From positions 1-64,000 of the forward strand of contig JBAKBP010013191.1 of assembly GCA_037953745.1 (NCBI GenBank): 64,000 nt of DNA, written 5' to 3'. The position numbers were made by a program, and so were the translations under genes. Position 1 is the first letter of the stretch. Each line of letters begins with the position of its first letter. Origin of the DNA: Lithodes maja. Lineage: Eukaryota > Arthropoda > Malacostraca > Decapoda > Lithodidae. Below, piece after piece: positions 1 through 13,800 of the stretch. Below the pieces are notes generated by a model. That model did not search any database. It saw nothing but the letters and a program-made list of their open reading frames with translations, and was not told the DNA's origin.

Positions 1-1961
1 CTTCCCCACTCACGTCGGCCGGCCTCTCGGCAACGACTAAGGGTAGAACCTCAGAAGCGGGCATTGCAAAGTCGTTGCCGAGAAGAAGGTCGACGCCCTC
101 CACTGGCAGTTTCTCCACAATCCCGACATCCATTCACGTGCCACACCATCCACCTCCAACTCCAACCGCACCAGCGGGTATGACCGAGTTGCATTAATAC
201 CCTGCACCACTACCACCCGAGCCGCATTTATAGGGTAGCCAGTCAAGTTATTCATCAGAGTCTGGGAAGCACCTGTATCACGCAAGACCTCTACTCCATG
301 CTTGCGCCCCGCCCACATCACGCAACCCCGCCCTCTATGGTCGCAAAAAACATCCTGAGCAGGGTTCGAGCCTCCCAGGTGCTTCTGCATTGGCTGTGCC
401 TCAGCCTCTGACGAACTGCCCCGGGCAAACTCAGAAAACTTCGGAGACACACCAATGTTGCAGGCCAAAGACACAGCTGCTGTAGGTGGTTTGCTAGGAC
501 AGACTCTTGCAAAGTGCCCCTTTTCATGACAATGATAACACTCCAACTCCCCTCTGGGCTTCCCTTGGTACTGGGAAGGGCCCGGCCCCTTCTTAAATGG
601 GACGGTGCTAGTCTTGTGGTCAGTCTTGGTATCATAACTCTTGTACTTGTTTGCATAATGTATATCACTAACTCGGGGGGGTGGGGCGTCACGCCCCTTG
701 TTACCTGCCTCACTACGCTGAGCAGACCCGCACCCACGAATTAGTGATAGCCGGAGGTCAGCCATCTCAGCTGCCTCCTGTAGAGTTTTTGGGTTCTTTT
801 CTTTAATAGTTAAAGTCATTTCTGCACCCAGTACACTTATAAAACTGCTCGAGCAGAAACAGCTCAGTCAACTGTTCGGCCGTCTCAGCTTTCTCAGAAC
901 GTGTCCAGTTTTGTAAGTGCATCTTTTAAGTCCCGGGCATGTTCAAGAAAGGTCGCTTCCCTAGTCTTTGTAACACCCCGAAACTTCAATCGATATGTTT
1001 CTGGTTGCAACTCGTATGCCCGTAGGACAGCTCTCTTCAATACTGGGTAGTCAATGCAAGACTCTAAAGGCAGTGCATCATAAGCCTTCAGACCCTTACC
1101 CGTAAGTCTTGAGGAGACTAGAGCTGCCCACTTCTCTTCAGGCCAATTATGCTCCCTACACTTCTTCTCAAAACGATTAAAACATTCTGTGACTTCAGTT
1201 TCACTAAATGCCGGCACCAATTTGACTAAGTGGGACAAGGACTGTTCTCTTACTTGGCCCTCACGGCCCATCCGAGTCCCTGTCGACTCTGCACGAGTCT
1301 TATCTAAATCTATTTGAGCACAATATTTCTCTGAGTCGTACCTAAGCTCAGCCTCGTGCCTCCTAATCTTAGCCTCAATCTCCTTCTCCTGCTTCCTAGA
1401 CTCAGCCTCAATCTCCTTCTCCTGCTTCCTAGACTCAATCTCATGCTTCCTAGTCTCATTCTCCTGCTTCCTAGCCTCAATTTTAGCAAGCTCAAGTCTA
1501 AATATCATATCTGGAGACAGGCAGGAAGAGGGAGCTGCCACTACTGAAGGAGGGGGGGCAAAAACTGGGGAACCACCATGTGCACCGCCCGAGGGCACTC
1601 CAATCTGCCAATTCTCATCCCTCTGTGGGAGAGTGCTAATCTCCGGCAACTGAGTGGACGGCACTGTGGGAGTCGAGTGAGAGGGGATCTGGGTAGGAAC
1701 CCCCCAAACGCCCTCTCCTCCGAAACCCCATGTCGCCCACGCAACACCAGGAAATCAGCTCCCTCTTGGACATCCCTATTACATTGGATAGGCCCAAAAC
1801 CTGGCTATCAGGTGCAAGCCATAAATATCCACCCCAGTCAGCCTCTCCTCCGTCACGTGGTACCGCTTACTCACAAAAACTCTAGCATCCTCCTCACTGA
1901 TTACTAACGGCACCTCTTCAAATGGCATCTCTCGCTCCTCGTCAGTGCTAGGGCACGACAT
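1..1961 (-). pseudogene. Family A copy 1: gag-protease part, frameshifted, cut by window edge
   Basis: Same coding sequence as the intact copy at 10870-14685, but broken into separate frames (about 1991-1779, 1664-894, 819-37). The start is the ATG at 1961. The gag N-terminus, the charged coiled-coil repeats, the CCHC zinc knuckle and the protease DTG are recognisable in fragments. The breaks are single-base gains or losses, mostly in short homopolymers, for example one T lost in 'accttgg' near 1800, one extra T near 915 and one extra C near 822. They may be real decay or residual sequencing error. Confidence 0.8.
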
Positions 1962-2174
1962 ACTGAAGTCACAAAAAAATTCTCGAGACAAAAGTGTTAA
2001 ACTTCCTTATGCAAGCACTAATTACTAAATTAACTGGAGTCTCTTAAATGCTCTACTAATTGCCCTACAAAAAAAAATATTCTTCAATATGCACGCTAAA
2101 GTACAAACAAACAAATGTTGTACAACTCTGCAAAAATTTATACTGTTCACAAAATCCTAAGCAAGGTCGCCATT
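1962..2174 (-). other. Family A copy 1 leader with primer-binding site
   Basis: Non-coding stretch between gag and the 5' LTR. Immediately inside the LTR end, read on the minus strand, is AAATGGCGACCTTGC, a primer-binding site like those of the other elements here. The rest is AT-rich with no gene. The same leader occurs at 8318-8531 and 14686-14899. Confidence 0.7.
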
Positions 2175-4027
2175 TGTTACGACCGGGCACTCGGGTACAC
2201 TAGGGCTCTCACACAGGACTCGAGTATGGCTCGCTGCCACAACGGAAACACACGATCCCAACCCCAGAGTACTGCCAGCCGAACAAAAAACACAATACCC
2301 TCCAGAGTCCTATCTGCTATAACGGGGTATACAAGAACTTGGTACTAGCGTTTCACAACAGACTAATAAAAAGACGGAGTTATCTAGGTCTGGTCAACAA
2401 TCAAACAAAGAAGTAAATACAACAACACCAAAGAATAGTGTTGGCCGAAGCCGAAGTAATCCACCCTTAACTAAGAACTTAAGAAGTCCTCCACCCTCTA
2501 CTTCGGATCGGCACTATTACGTTACGTAAACAATAGTCCTCGAGCATCGAGCAAGGAATCTTCTGATAAAGTTAGATGCTTCTCGGATACTCGTAAGAAG
2601 TAAGTATCGGATTTTGAACAGCAATTCAATAAGCAACACACTGGCAATTAACTAATATTAAAGGCTTTAAATTGACATAAGAAGAATTATAAGAATAGAC
2701 AGTAGTAAATGGCAAACATATAAAAGAAGTACTCCGACAATGCACTGGCAATAGCCTACTAGGATTGTGCTCGGGGGCCACTAATCTCTAAAGTAGCTAT
2801 GCGTGCCACACATGAAATCAATAGTTGCATAAACATTAACATACATAAGGAAAGCTTCAATACTATGCTGTATCTGCTGACCGAGCAAAGTCTAGCTGGG
2901 ATGTAGTAGGCTAGGAAAACAATGGCTGAGCAAGCGGCTCGTAGCCTAGCGAGGTCCTTAAGGCTGTGCGGCCAAATTACGTTAATTGACGGGATGCTCT
3001 CTTGAGAGATCCAGATCACTAGTATCTGGTTCTCTCCTGGCGATCTCTCAAAGTCAAGCAAACGAGTTAGCACAGTGCTGGGTGGCAGAGGCAAAAGCCC
3101 TCACTCGCAACACAGTGCTAAACTCACAAGGTACACAGTCAGAAAGACCACCTAGGCTTTCCAAGTCTCCGTTGCGATTGTACAGGTTCAACAAAACCTA
3201 ATACACATCGGGAATCACAACTCTAGTAGCCTTATCCCAGTCTAGCATCACCTAGATCAGCAGAAAATAGGAACATGAATAATCATACACAGGGAAATGC
3301 ATATACGAGTGCAACACACATTAATCAATCCTATTCTAGTTATCCCTTCCAAAATAGGCTATTCTAATAGGCATATATCTCGTGAGAACTCAAGCGATAA
3401 TACTTTGGCTGACTAAATCTGCACCAAAGGGGTCATTGAGGTTATAAAGGGTCGGGAGAGGAGAAGATAGGCGGTTCAGAGAGTAGAGAAAGTTCACATC
3501 AGTCGGAAGAATATGTATAGTAGCAAGGGATATGAGAAGTCGCTCTGCCTTAATGAGTTCTGAGGAAAATGCGGCTAGACTTCCCTTTTTATACTCGGCC
3601 CTCTAGTGAGCATATCGCCAACTACTAAGGACCGCCCACTAGCAATCGTTACGTAATATTCTCTCTCAATCTGGGATCGACAAAGGATTTCCCACGCGCT
3701 GAAGAGGGAGGAGGGAGGAGGGAATTAGGCCTACCTGCCGCGTGGCGCACTCACTGGTCCTCGCCACGCAATTTCTCTCTCTCTCCTCTCATCATTACTA
3801 ATAAGTCCCACACACAACACTTAAAACTAATGATATAAAATAGAACTCGTTGACTCAGATGAAAACAAAATACATATTTATAATACTTATAGTACAACGG
3901 CTCACATAAACTAAGTTAGGAAACTCTACACAGACTACAGCCAAAGTTTCCTGCCCTGACGATCCTAGCGAGAGTGGGGCATGACTGGGCGTTCTGTACA
4001 GCATGCTCATACTCGACATGCGTCACA
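2175..4027 (-). repeat. LTR of family A (copy 1 5' LTR / copy 2 3' LTR)
   Basis: Starts TGTTACGACC and ends CGTCACA on the plus strand, so the element reads TGTGACG...CGTAACA in its own direction, with canonical TG/CA ends. It is flanked on the low side by the primer-binding site and on the high side by the polypurine tract (4028-4043; AAAATCTTGGGGGAGG on the minus strand). A minus-strand TATA box (GTATAAAAAGG) lies at about 3584-3594, roughly 437 bp inside the LTR, a plausible U3 promoter. Nearly identical copies lie at 8532-10386 and 14900-16757. Confidence 0.88.
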
Positions 4028-4509
4028 CCTCCCCCAAGATTTTACTTGCTCAACCCTGAGCTAAAATCTGACACACAGAACCCCATCAAGCCCCTCACAC
4101 CCAGCGACCGCATGGCACTAAAACAAAGCTGAGTTTATCACTAAAACACACCTTAAAAAAAAAAAAAAAATCACATTTTATAACTCCTCCCAACAATAGC
4201 AAAAGACACAATATCATGCTCCCAGAGCGAGCTTACAGCAGCTCAGCCGTTTGATAGTTCGTGGACTACTCAAACTCAATAGGCTATGACAAACTTATAC
4301 AATTATCTATATCAAAAAGAAAGAGTTTTTATGATTTTTATATTTTAATATGTTTTTCCGGCTGCACTATAAGGGCAGCCTATTTTCTTCTATACCAAAC
4401 GCTCAACTCCTGCTTTACGACCCAATACGCTGGGCTACAACCGCGAGCCAACAAGCACCAAGCGCAAAATACTATTCAAACTAAAGCAGGAGGCTACCCG
4501 TGTGTCAAT
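4028..4509 (-). other. Family A 3' untranslated region and polypurine tract
   Basis: About 480 bp between the gag-pol stop codon of copy 2 (4510-4512) and the LTR. It holds the polypurine tract next to the LTR, a 17-base A run near 4155 and no coding sequence. The equivalent stretch of copy 3 is 10387-10869. Confidence 0.7.
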
Positions 4510-7500
4510 CTACCCAGGATCATATACCCTTGAACGACCATCTGCAACCACGTTATCACAACCGGCAATATGGCGTATGTCCAGGTTATATACCAATAAC
4601 CTTAGTGACCACCTGGTCAGCCTCATACTCCGATTGTGAAACTGGTCCAAGATCTTGAGAGGGTGATGATCTGGGTAAACTACAACGACCGGACCATAGG
4701 CTGGAACATAGACCTCGAATGCCCCAGCCCATCATCGTCCTTTACAATTTCATTCATCAGGTTCTGAAACGTTGCTGGTGCATTCTTAAGTCCGTCAGGC
4801 ATAACATTGCACTGGTAGGTACTCCCGTCCACAACAAAACCACATACCTCTTTAGCACGCTCGGACAAAGTTACAGGCAACGACCACTCACGACATTCCT
4901 TATCCCTCAGACCCTTCGTCCACACGTAATCCAGCTCTGCTTGCACACAGGCTGTCGAGCAGGATTTATACGGTAGGGAATTAAACTGAGCCTTGCACTA
5001 TCTCCAGCCTGCATGTCGGATTCTACCCCGTACATCAGGCCTGGAGAAGCAACAAACATGCGAAAGTACTGCCATAGCCTAGTAAATAACTGCCATGCAC
5101 TGTCTCCACGAACAACATGCCTAGTGCCCTCCCACAACCAGCCGAGACCGCAGCTTCTAACCTGTAGTCTCCCGTCTTCTCCACCTTCGTCCCTAGAACA
5201 GCCAGGTCATGAGAGGGACAATCAGTACCACCCGTGCAGTCACTCCCACAGTTCATTATTGCTAAGGCTTCCCCGCCGATACCGTACATGCGCACCCCCG
5301 CATTCCTTGTGACGACATCTGCCTGCGCAGCATCACCGCTTTCAGCGACATGGCCAGATACAGTCGGTCTATGTAGGGCTGTTGCATTAGACTAGAGCAG
5401 CATTGGGAGGCTATGCGACGACCGGGCACTGCGATACCACAGCCGACCTTACCAATTTGCTCAATGTCCTCCTTTTGACCACCACCCTTGGCAGCCATGG
5501 GTCGACCCTGACCTGGCACCATGCCAAAGCCTCGTCGCCCACCTTGAACCACCGAAACAACGAGGGCTAACGGTCTTTCAACATTCACGTGACCTGCCCG
5601 TGGAACATCTTGCACCGCCCGAGTTGTGAGACTCAGGGGCTTGGCACGACCAGTGGGGTATGAACCGAGCTGGTGCTGGAGTGCTGCACACTGCTGCTCA
5701 GGCAGGTGCTCTAGCGCTTCCACAGCCACCAGACTCGTGTCCCCCGCCCACGGCTCCGCCGAGACATAACAATCCCTATTCTCCTCCACCTGTGCCCTAC
5801 TGCCCCCCTCTCCTTCTCCACCTTGGCCGCGGCAGACCAACGCAGGGACAGTAGGCTGCTCAGGTGGTTGCCTCACAACTCCTCCAACAGGTTCACATGA
5901 CATGCTTCCCGTCCTCGTGTTTAATCTCGACAGCACCATTACCACACTTCTGAACTTCCGGATCCTCCAACTGCAGTTTACAAATATCTGAGGGAACCAA
6001 CTTGTCTAGATGCTCCCGAAGCAACCCAAGTCCTTCCCAATATCAAACTGAGCAACCCTTTCTTCTCTCCGTGTGCAACGTTGCTGCCTCGGAGTCTCTT
6101 CCTGCCCTACCTCCTCACTAGCTGTGACAGGTCCTGGGCCTCTCCAGACTCCAACATAGGTGCCAATACTGAATCATCCAGGAGAGCCGCCAAGTCAAAA
6201 CTCTTAAAACCAACTCCAGCTTTAGCCTCCTCCTGTTGATCGTTCCTCTGCTGTCTGAAGACGGAGGACTAGGCTGTGACACTTTATCTGCCCGAGCTCG
6301 GGTGACAGCACACGCCTTGGGTTGTGTCTGGCACCGCTCGACCCACTCTTGCTCTTCCCCACTCACGTCGGCCGGCCTCTCGGCAACGACTAAGGGTAGA
6401 ACCTCAGAAGCGGGCATTGCAAAGTCGTTGCCGAGAAGAAGGTCGACGCCCTCCACTGGCAGTTTCTCCACAATCCCGACATCCAATTCACGTGCCACAC
6501 CATCCACCTCCAACTCCAACCGCACCAGCGGGTATGACCGAGTTGCATTAATACCCTGCACCACTACCACCCGAGCCGCATTTATAGGGTAGCCAGTCAA
6601 GTTATTCATCAGAGTCTGGGAAGCACCTGTATCACGCAAGACCTCTACTCCATGCTTGCGCCCCGCCCACATCACGCAACCCCGCCCCTCTATGGTCGCA
6701 AAAAACATCCTGAGCAGGGTTCGAGCCTCCCAGGTGCTTCTGCATTGGCTGTGCCTCAGCCTCTGACGAACTGCCCCGGGCAAACTCAGAAAACTTCGGA
6801 GACACACCAATTTTGCAGGCCAAAGACACAGCTGCTGTAGGTGGTTTGCTAGGACAGACTCTTGCAAAGTGCCCCTTTTCATGACAATGATAACACTCCA
6901 ACTCCCCTCTGGGCTTCCCTTGGTACTGGGAAGGGCCCGGCCCCTTCTTAAATGGGACGGTGCTAGTCTTGTGGTCAGTCTTGGTATCATAACTCTTGTA
7001 CTTGTTTGCATAATGTATATCACTAACTCGGGGGGGTGGGGCGTCACGCCCCTTGTTACCTGCCTCACTACGCTGAGCAGACCCGCACCCACGAATTAGT
7101 GATAGCCGGAGGTCAGCCATCTCAGCTGCCTCCTGTAGAGTTTTTGGGTTCTTTTCTTTAATAGTTAAAGTCATTTCTGCACCAGTACACTTATAAAACT
7201 GCTCGAGCAGAAACAGCTCAGTCAACTGTTCGGCCGTCTCAGCTTTCTCAGAACGTGTCCAGTTTGTAAGTGCATCTTTTAAGTCCCGGGCATGTTCAAG
7301 AAAGGTCGCTTCCCTAGTCTTTGTAACACCCCGAAACTTCAATCGATATGTTTCTGGTTGCAACTCGTATGCCCGTAGGACAGCTCTCTTCAATACTGGG
7401 TAGTCAATGCAAGACTCTAAAGGCAGTGCATCATAAGCCTTCAGACCCTTACCCGTAAGTCTTGAGGAGACTAGAGCTGCCCACTTCTCTTCAGGCCAAT

Positions 7501-8317
7501 TATGCTCCCTACACTTCTTCTCAAAACGATTAAAACATTCTGTGACTTCAGTTTCACTAAATGCCGGCACCAATTTGACTAAGTGGGACAAGGACTGTTC
7601 TCTTACTTGGCCCTCACGGCCCATCCGAGTCCCTGTCGACTCTGCACGAGTCTTATCTAAATCTATTTGAGCACAATATTTCTCTGAGTCGTACCTAAGC
7701 TCAGCCTCGTGCCTCCTAATCTTAGCCTCAATCTCCTTCTCCTGCTTCCTAGACTCAGCCTCAATCTCCTTCTCCTGCTTCCTAGACTCAATCTCATGCT
7801 TCCTAGTCTCATTCTCCTGCTTCCTAGCCTCAATTTTAGCAAGCTCAAGTCTAAATATCATATCTGGAGACAGGCAGGAAGAGGGAGCTGCCACTACTGA
7901 AGGAGGGGGGGCAAAAACTGGGGAACCACCATGTGCACCGCCCGAGGGCACTCCAATCTGCCAATTCTCATCCCTCTGTGGGAGAGTGCTAATCTCCGGC
8001 AACTGAGTGGACGGCACTGTGGGAGTCGAGTGAGAGGGGATCTGGGTAGGAACCCCCCCAAACGCCCTCTCCTCCGAAACCCCATGTCGCCCACGCAACA
8101 CCCAGGAAATCAGCTCCCTCTTGGACATCCCTATTACATTGGATAGGCCCAAAACCTTGGCTATCAGGTGCAAGCCATAAATATCCACCCCAGTCAGCCT
8201 CTCCTCCGTCACGTGGTACCGCTTACTCACAAAAACTCTAGCATCCTCCTCACTGATTACTAACGGCACCTCTTCAAATGGCATCTCTCGCTCCTCGTCA
8301 GTGCTAGGGCACGACAT
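4510..8317 (-). pseudogene. Family A copy 2: gag-protease-remnant pol, several frameshifts
   Basis: Homologous end to end with the open frame of copy 3. The gag part (8317 to about 6690) is intact, including the coiled-coil region and zinc knuckle. An extra C in the run near 6690 then breaks the frame just before the protease, and further single-base indels break it between 5945 and 4680. As in copy 3, integrase is missing and only fragments of RT and the end of RNase H remain. The indels are mostly one base in homopolymers. Confidence 0.82.
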
Positions 8318-8531
8318 ACTGAAGTCCACAAAAAAATTCTCGAGACAAAAGTGTTAAACTTCCTTATGCAAGCACTAATTACTAAATTAACTGGAGTCTC
8401 TTAAATGCTCTACTAATTGCCCTACAAAAAAAAATATTCTTCAATATGCACGCTAAAGTACAAACAAACAAATGTTGTACAACTCTGCAAAAATTTATAC
8501 TGTTCACAAAATCCTAAGCAAGGTCGCCATT

Positions 8532-10386
8532 TGTTACGACCGGGCACTCGGGTACACTAGGGCTCTCACACAGGACTCGAGTATGGCTCGCTGCCACAAC
8601 GGAAACACACGATCCCAACCCCAGAGTACTGCCAGCCGAACAAAAAACACCAATACCCTCCAGAGTCCTATCTGCTATAACGGGTTATACAAGAACTTGG
8701 TACTAGCGTTTCACAACAGACTAATAAAAAGACGGGAGTTATCTAGTCTGGTCAACAATCAAACAAAGAAGTAAATACAACAACACCAAAGAATAGTGTT
8801 GGCCGAAGCCGAAGTAATCCACCCTTAACTAAGAACTTAAGAAGTCCTCCACCCTCTACTTCGGATCGGCACTATTACGTTACGTTAAACAATAGTCCTC
8901 GAGCATCGAGCAAGGAATCTTCTGATAAAGTTAGATGCTTCTCGGATACTCGTAAGAAGTAAGTATCGGATTTTGAACAGCAATTCAATAAGCAACACAC
9001 TGGCAATTAACTAATATTAAAGGCTTTAAATTGACATAAGAAGAATTATAAGAATAGACAGTAGTAAATGGCAAACATATAAAAGAAGTACTCCGACAAT
9101 GCACTGGCAATAGCCTACTAGGATTGTGCTCGGGGGCCACTAATCTCTAAAGTAGCTATGCGTGCCACACATGAAATCAATAGTGCATAAACATTAACAT
9201 ACATAAGGAAAGCTTCAATACTATGCTGTATCTGCTGACCGAGCAAAGTCTAGCTGGGATGTAGTAGGCTAGGAAACAATGGCTGAGCAAGCGGCTCGTA
9301 GCCTAGCGAGGTCCTTAAGGCTGTGCGGCCAAATTACGTTAATTGACGGGATGCTCTCTTGAGAGATCCAGATCACTAGTATCTGGTTCTCTCCTGGCGA
9401 TCCTCTCAAAGTCAAGCAAACGAGTTAGCACAGTGCTGGGTGGCAGAGGCAAAAGCCCTCACTCGCAACACAGTGCTAAACTCACAAGGTACACAGTCAG
9501 AAAGACCACCTAGGCTTTCCAAGTCTCCGTTGCGATTGTACAGGTTCAACAAAACCTAATACACATCGGGAATCACAACTCTAGTAGCCTTATCCCAGTC
9601 TAGCATCACCTAGATCAGCAGAAAATAGGAACATGAATAATCATACACAGGGAAATGCATATACGAGTGCAACACACATTAATCAATCCTATTCTAGTTA
9701 TCCCTTCCAAAATAGGCTATTCTAATAGGCATATATCTCGTGAGAACTCAAGCGATAATACTTTGGCTGACTAAATCTGCACCAAAGGGGTCATTGAGGT
9801 TATAAAGGGTCGGGAAGAGGAGAAGATAGGCGGTTCAGAGAGTAGAGAAAGTTCACATCAGTCGGAAGAATATGTATAGTAGCAAGGGATATGAGAAGTC
9901 GCTCTGCCTTAATGAGTTCTGAGGAAAATGCGGCTAGACTTCCCTTTTTATACTCGGCCCTCTAGTGAGCATATCGCCAACTACTAAGGACCGCCCACTA
10001 GCAATCGTTACGTAATATTCTCTCTCAATCTGGGATCGACAAAGGATTTCCCACGCGCTGAAGAGGGAGGAGGGAGGAGGGAATTAGGCCTACCTGCCCG
10101 CGTGGCGCACTCACTGGTCCTCGCCACGCAATTTCTCTCTCTCTCCTCTCATCATTACTAATAAGTCCCACACACAACACTTAAAACTAATGATATAAAA
10201 TAGAACTCGTTGACTCAGATGAAAACAAAATACATATTTATAATACTTATAGTACAACGGCTCACATAAACTAAGTTAGGAAACTCTACACAGACTACAG
10301 CCAAAGTTCCTGCCCTGACGATCCTAGCGAGAGTGGGGCATGACTGGGCGTTCTGTACAGCATGCTCATACTCGACATGCGTCACA
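8532..10386 (-). repeat. LTR of family A (copy 2 5' LTR / copy 3 3' LTR)
   Basis: Second LTR of the array, same ends as the first (TGTTACGACC...GTCACA on plus). It differs from LTR1 by scattered substitutions and one-base indels. The minus-strand TATA box is at about 9944-9953. The leader of copy 2 lies on its low side (8318-8531) and the polypurine tract of copy 3 on its high side (10387-10402). Confidence 0.88.
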
Positions 10387-10869
10387 CCTCCCCCAAGATT
10401 TTACTTGCTCAACCCTGAGCTAAAATCTGACACACAGAACCCCATCAAGCCCCTCACACCCAGCGACCGCATGGCACTAAAACAAAGCTGAGTTTATCAC
10501 TAAAACACACCTTAAAAAAAAAAAAAAAATCACATTTTATAACTCCTCCCAACAATAGCAAAAGACACAATATCATGCTCCCAGAGCGAGCTTACAGCAG
10601 CTCAGCCGTTTGATAGTTCGTGGACTACTCAAACTCAATAGGCTATGACAAACTTATACAATTATCTATATCAAAAAGAAAGAGTTTTTATGATTTTTAT
10701 ATTTTAATATGTTTTTCCCGGCTGCACTATAAGGGCAGCCTATTTTCTTCTATACCAAACGCTCAACTCCTGCTTTACGACCCAATACGCTGGGCTACAA
10801 CCGCGAGCCAACAAGCACCAAGCGCAAAATACTATTCAAACTAAAGCAGGAGGCTACCCGTGTGTCAAT

Positions 10870-13800
10870 CTACCCAGGATCATATACCCTTGAACGACCA
10901 TCTGCAACCACGTTATCACAACCGGCAATATGGCGTATGTCCAGGTTATATACCAATAACCTTAGTGACCACCTGGTCAGCCTCATACTCCGATTGTGAA
11001 ACTGGTCCAAGATCTTGAGAGGGTGATGATCTGGGTAAACTACAACGACCGGACCATAGGCTGGAACATAGACCTCGAAATGCCCCAGCCCATCATCGTC
11101 CTTTACAATTTCATTCATCAGGTTCTGAAACGTTGCTGGTGCATTCTTAAGTCCGTCAGGCATAACATTGCACTGGTAGGTACTCCCGTCCACAACAAAA
11201 CCACATACCTCTTTAGCACGCTCGGACAAAGTTACAGGCAACGACCACTCACGACATTCCTTATCCCTCAGACCCTTCGTCCACACGTAATCCAGCTCTG
11301 CTTGCACCACAGGCTGTCGAGCAGGATTTATACGGTAGGGAATTAAACTGAGCCTTGCACTATCTCCAGCCTGCATGTCGGATTCTACCCCGTACATCAG
11401 GCCTGGAGAAGCAACAAACATGCGAAAGTACTGCCATAGCCTAGTAAATAACTGCCATGCACTGTCTCCACGAACAACATGCCTAGTGCCCTCCCACAAC
11501 CCAGCCGAGACCGCAGCTTCTAACCTGTAGTCTCCCGTCTTCTCCACCTTCGTCCCTAGAACAGCCAGGTCATGAGAGGGACAATCAGTACCACCCGTGC
11601 AGTCACTCCCACAGTTCATTATTGCTAAGGCTTCCCCGCCGATACCGTACATGCGCACCCCCGCATTCCTTGTGACGACATCTGCCTGCGCAGCATCACC
11701 GCTTTCAGCGACATGGCCAGATACAGTCGGTCTATGGTAGGGCTGTTGCATTAGACTAGAGCAGCATTGGGAGGCTATGCGACGACCGGGCACTGCGATA
11801 CCACAGCCGACCTTACCAATTTGCTCAATGTCCTCCTTTTGACCACCACCCTTGGCAGCCATGGGTCGACCCTGACCTGGCAACCATGCCAAAGCCTCGT
11901 CGCCCACCTTGAACCACCGAAACAACGAGGCTAACGGTCTTTCAACATTCACGTGACCTGCCCGTGGAACATCTTGCACCGCCCGAGTTGTGAGACTCAG
12001 GGGCTTGGCACGACCAGTGGGGTATGAACCGAGCTGGTGCTGGAGTGCTGCACACTGCTGCTCAGGCAGGTGCTCTAGCGCTTCCACAGCCACCAGACTC
12101 GTGTCCCCCGCCCACGGCTCCGCCGAGACATAACAATCCCTATTCTCCTCCACCTGTGCCCTACTGCCCCCCTCTCCTTCTCCACCTTGGCCGCGGCAGA
12201 CCAACGCAGGGACAGTAGGCTGCTCAGGTGGTTGCCTCACAAACTCCTCCAACAGGTTCACATGACATGCTTCCCCGTCCTCGTGTTTAATCTCGACAGC
12301 ACCATTACCACACTTCTGAACTTCCGGATCCTCCAACTGCAGTTTACAAATATCTGAGGGAACCAACTTGTCTAGATGCTCCCGAAGCAACCCAAGTCCT
12401 TCCCCAATATCAAACTGAGCAACCCTTTCTTCTCTCCGTGTGCAACGTTGCTGCCTCGGAGTCTCTTCCTGCCCTACCTCCTCACTAGCTGTGACAGGTC
12501 CTGGGGCCTCTCCAGACTCCAACATAGGTGCCAATACTGAATCATCCAGGAGAGCCGCCGAGTCAAAACTCTTAAAACCAACTCCAGCTTTAGCCTCCTC
12601 CTGTTGATCGTTCCTCTGCTGGTCTGAAGACGGAGGACTAGGCTGTGACACTTTATCTGCCCGAGCTCGGGTGACAGCACACGCCATGGGTTGTGTCTGG
12701 CACCGCTCGACCCACTCTTGCTCTTCCCCACTCACGTCGGCCGGCCTCTCGGCAACGACTAAGGGTAGAACCTCAGAAGCGGGCATTGCAAAGTCGTTGC
12801 CGAGAAGAAGGTCGACGCCCTCCACTGGCAGTTTCTCCACAATCCCGACATCCAATTCACGTGCCACACCATCCACCTCCAACTCCAACCGCACCAGCGG
12901 GTATGACCGAGTTGCATTAATACCCTGCACCACTACCACCCGAGCCGCATTTATAGGGTAGCCAGTCAAGTTATTCATCAGAGTCTGGGAAGCACCTGTA
13001 TCACGCAAGACCTCTACTCCATGCTTGCGCCCCGCCCACATCACGCAACCCCGCCCTCTATGGTCGCAAAAAACATCCTGAGCAGGGTTCGAGCCTCCCA
13101 GGTGCTTCTGCATTGGCTGTGCCTCAGCCTCTGACGAACTGCCCCGGGCAAACTCAGAAAACTTCGGAGACACACCAATGTTGCAGGCCAAAGACACAGC
13201 TGCTGTAGGTGGTTTGCTAGGACAGACTCTTGCAAAGTGCCCCTTTTCATGACAATGATAACACTCCAACTCCCCTCTGGGCTTCCCTTGGTACTGGGAA
13301 GGGCCCGGCCCCTTCTTAAAGGGGACGGTGCTAGTCTTGTGGTCAGTCTTGGTATCATAACTCTTGTACTTGTTTGCATAATGTATATCACTAACTCGGG
13401 GGGGTGGGGCGTCACGCCCCTTGTTACCTGCCTCACTACGCTGAGCAGACCCGCACCCACGAATTAGTGATAGCCGGAGGTCAGCCATCTCAGCTGCCTC
13501 CTGTAGAGTTTTTGGGTTCTTTTCTTTAATAGTTAAAGTCATTTCTGCACCAGTACACTTATAAAACTGCTCGAGCAGAAACAGCTCAGTCAACTGTTCG
13601 GCCGTCTCAGCTTTCTCAGAACGTGTCCAGTTTGTAAGTGCATCTTTTAAGTCCCGGGCATGTTCAAGAAAGGTCGCTTCCCTAGTCTTTGTAACACCCC
13701 GAAACTTCAATCGATATGTTTCTGGTTGCAACTCGTATGCCCGTAGGACAGCTCTCTTCAATACTGGGTAGTCAATGCAAGACTCTAAAGGCAGTGCATC

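Noticed and set aside
1310..1547. Small frames rich in Leu/Ser/Arg on both strands, repeated at 7663-7900 and 14031-14268
   Set aside because: They are alternative-frame readings of the charged tandem repeats in family A gag.
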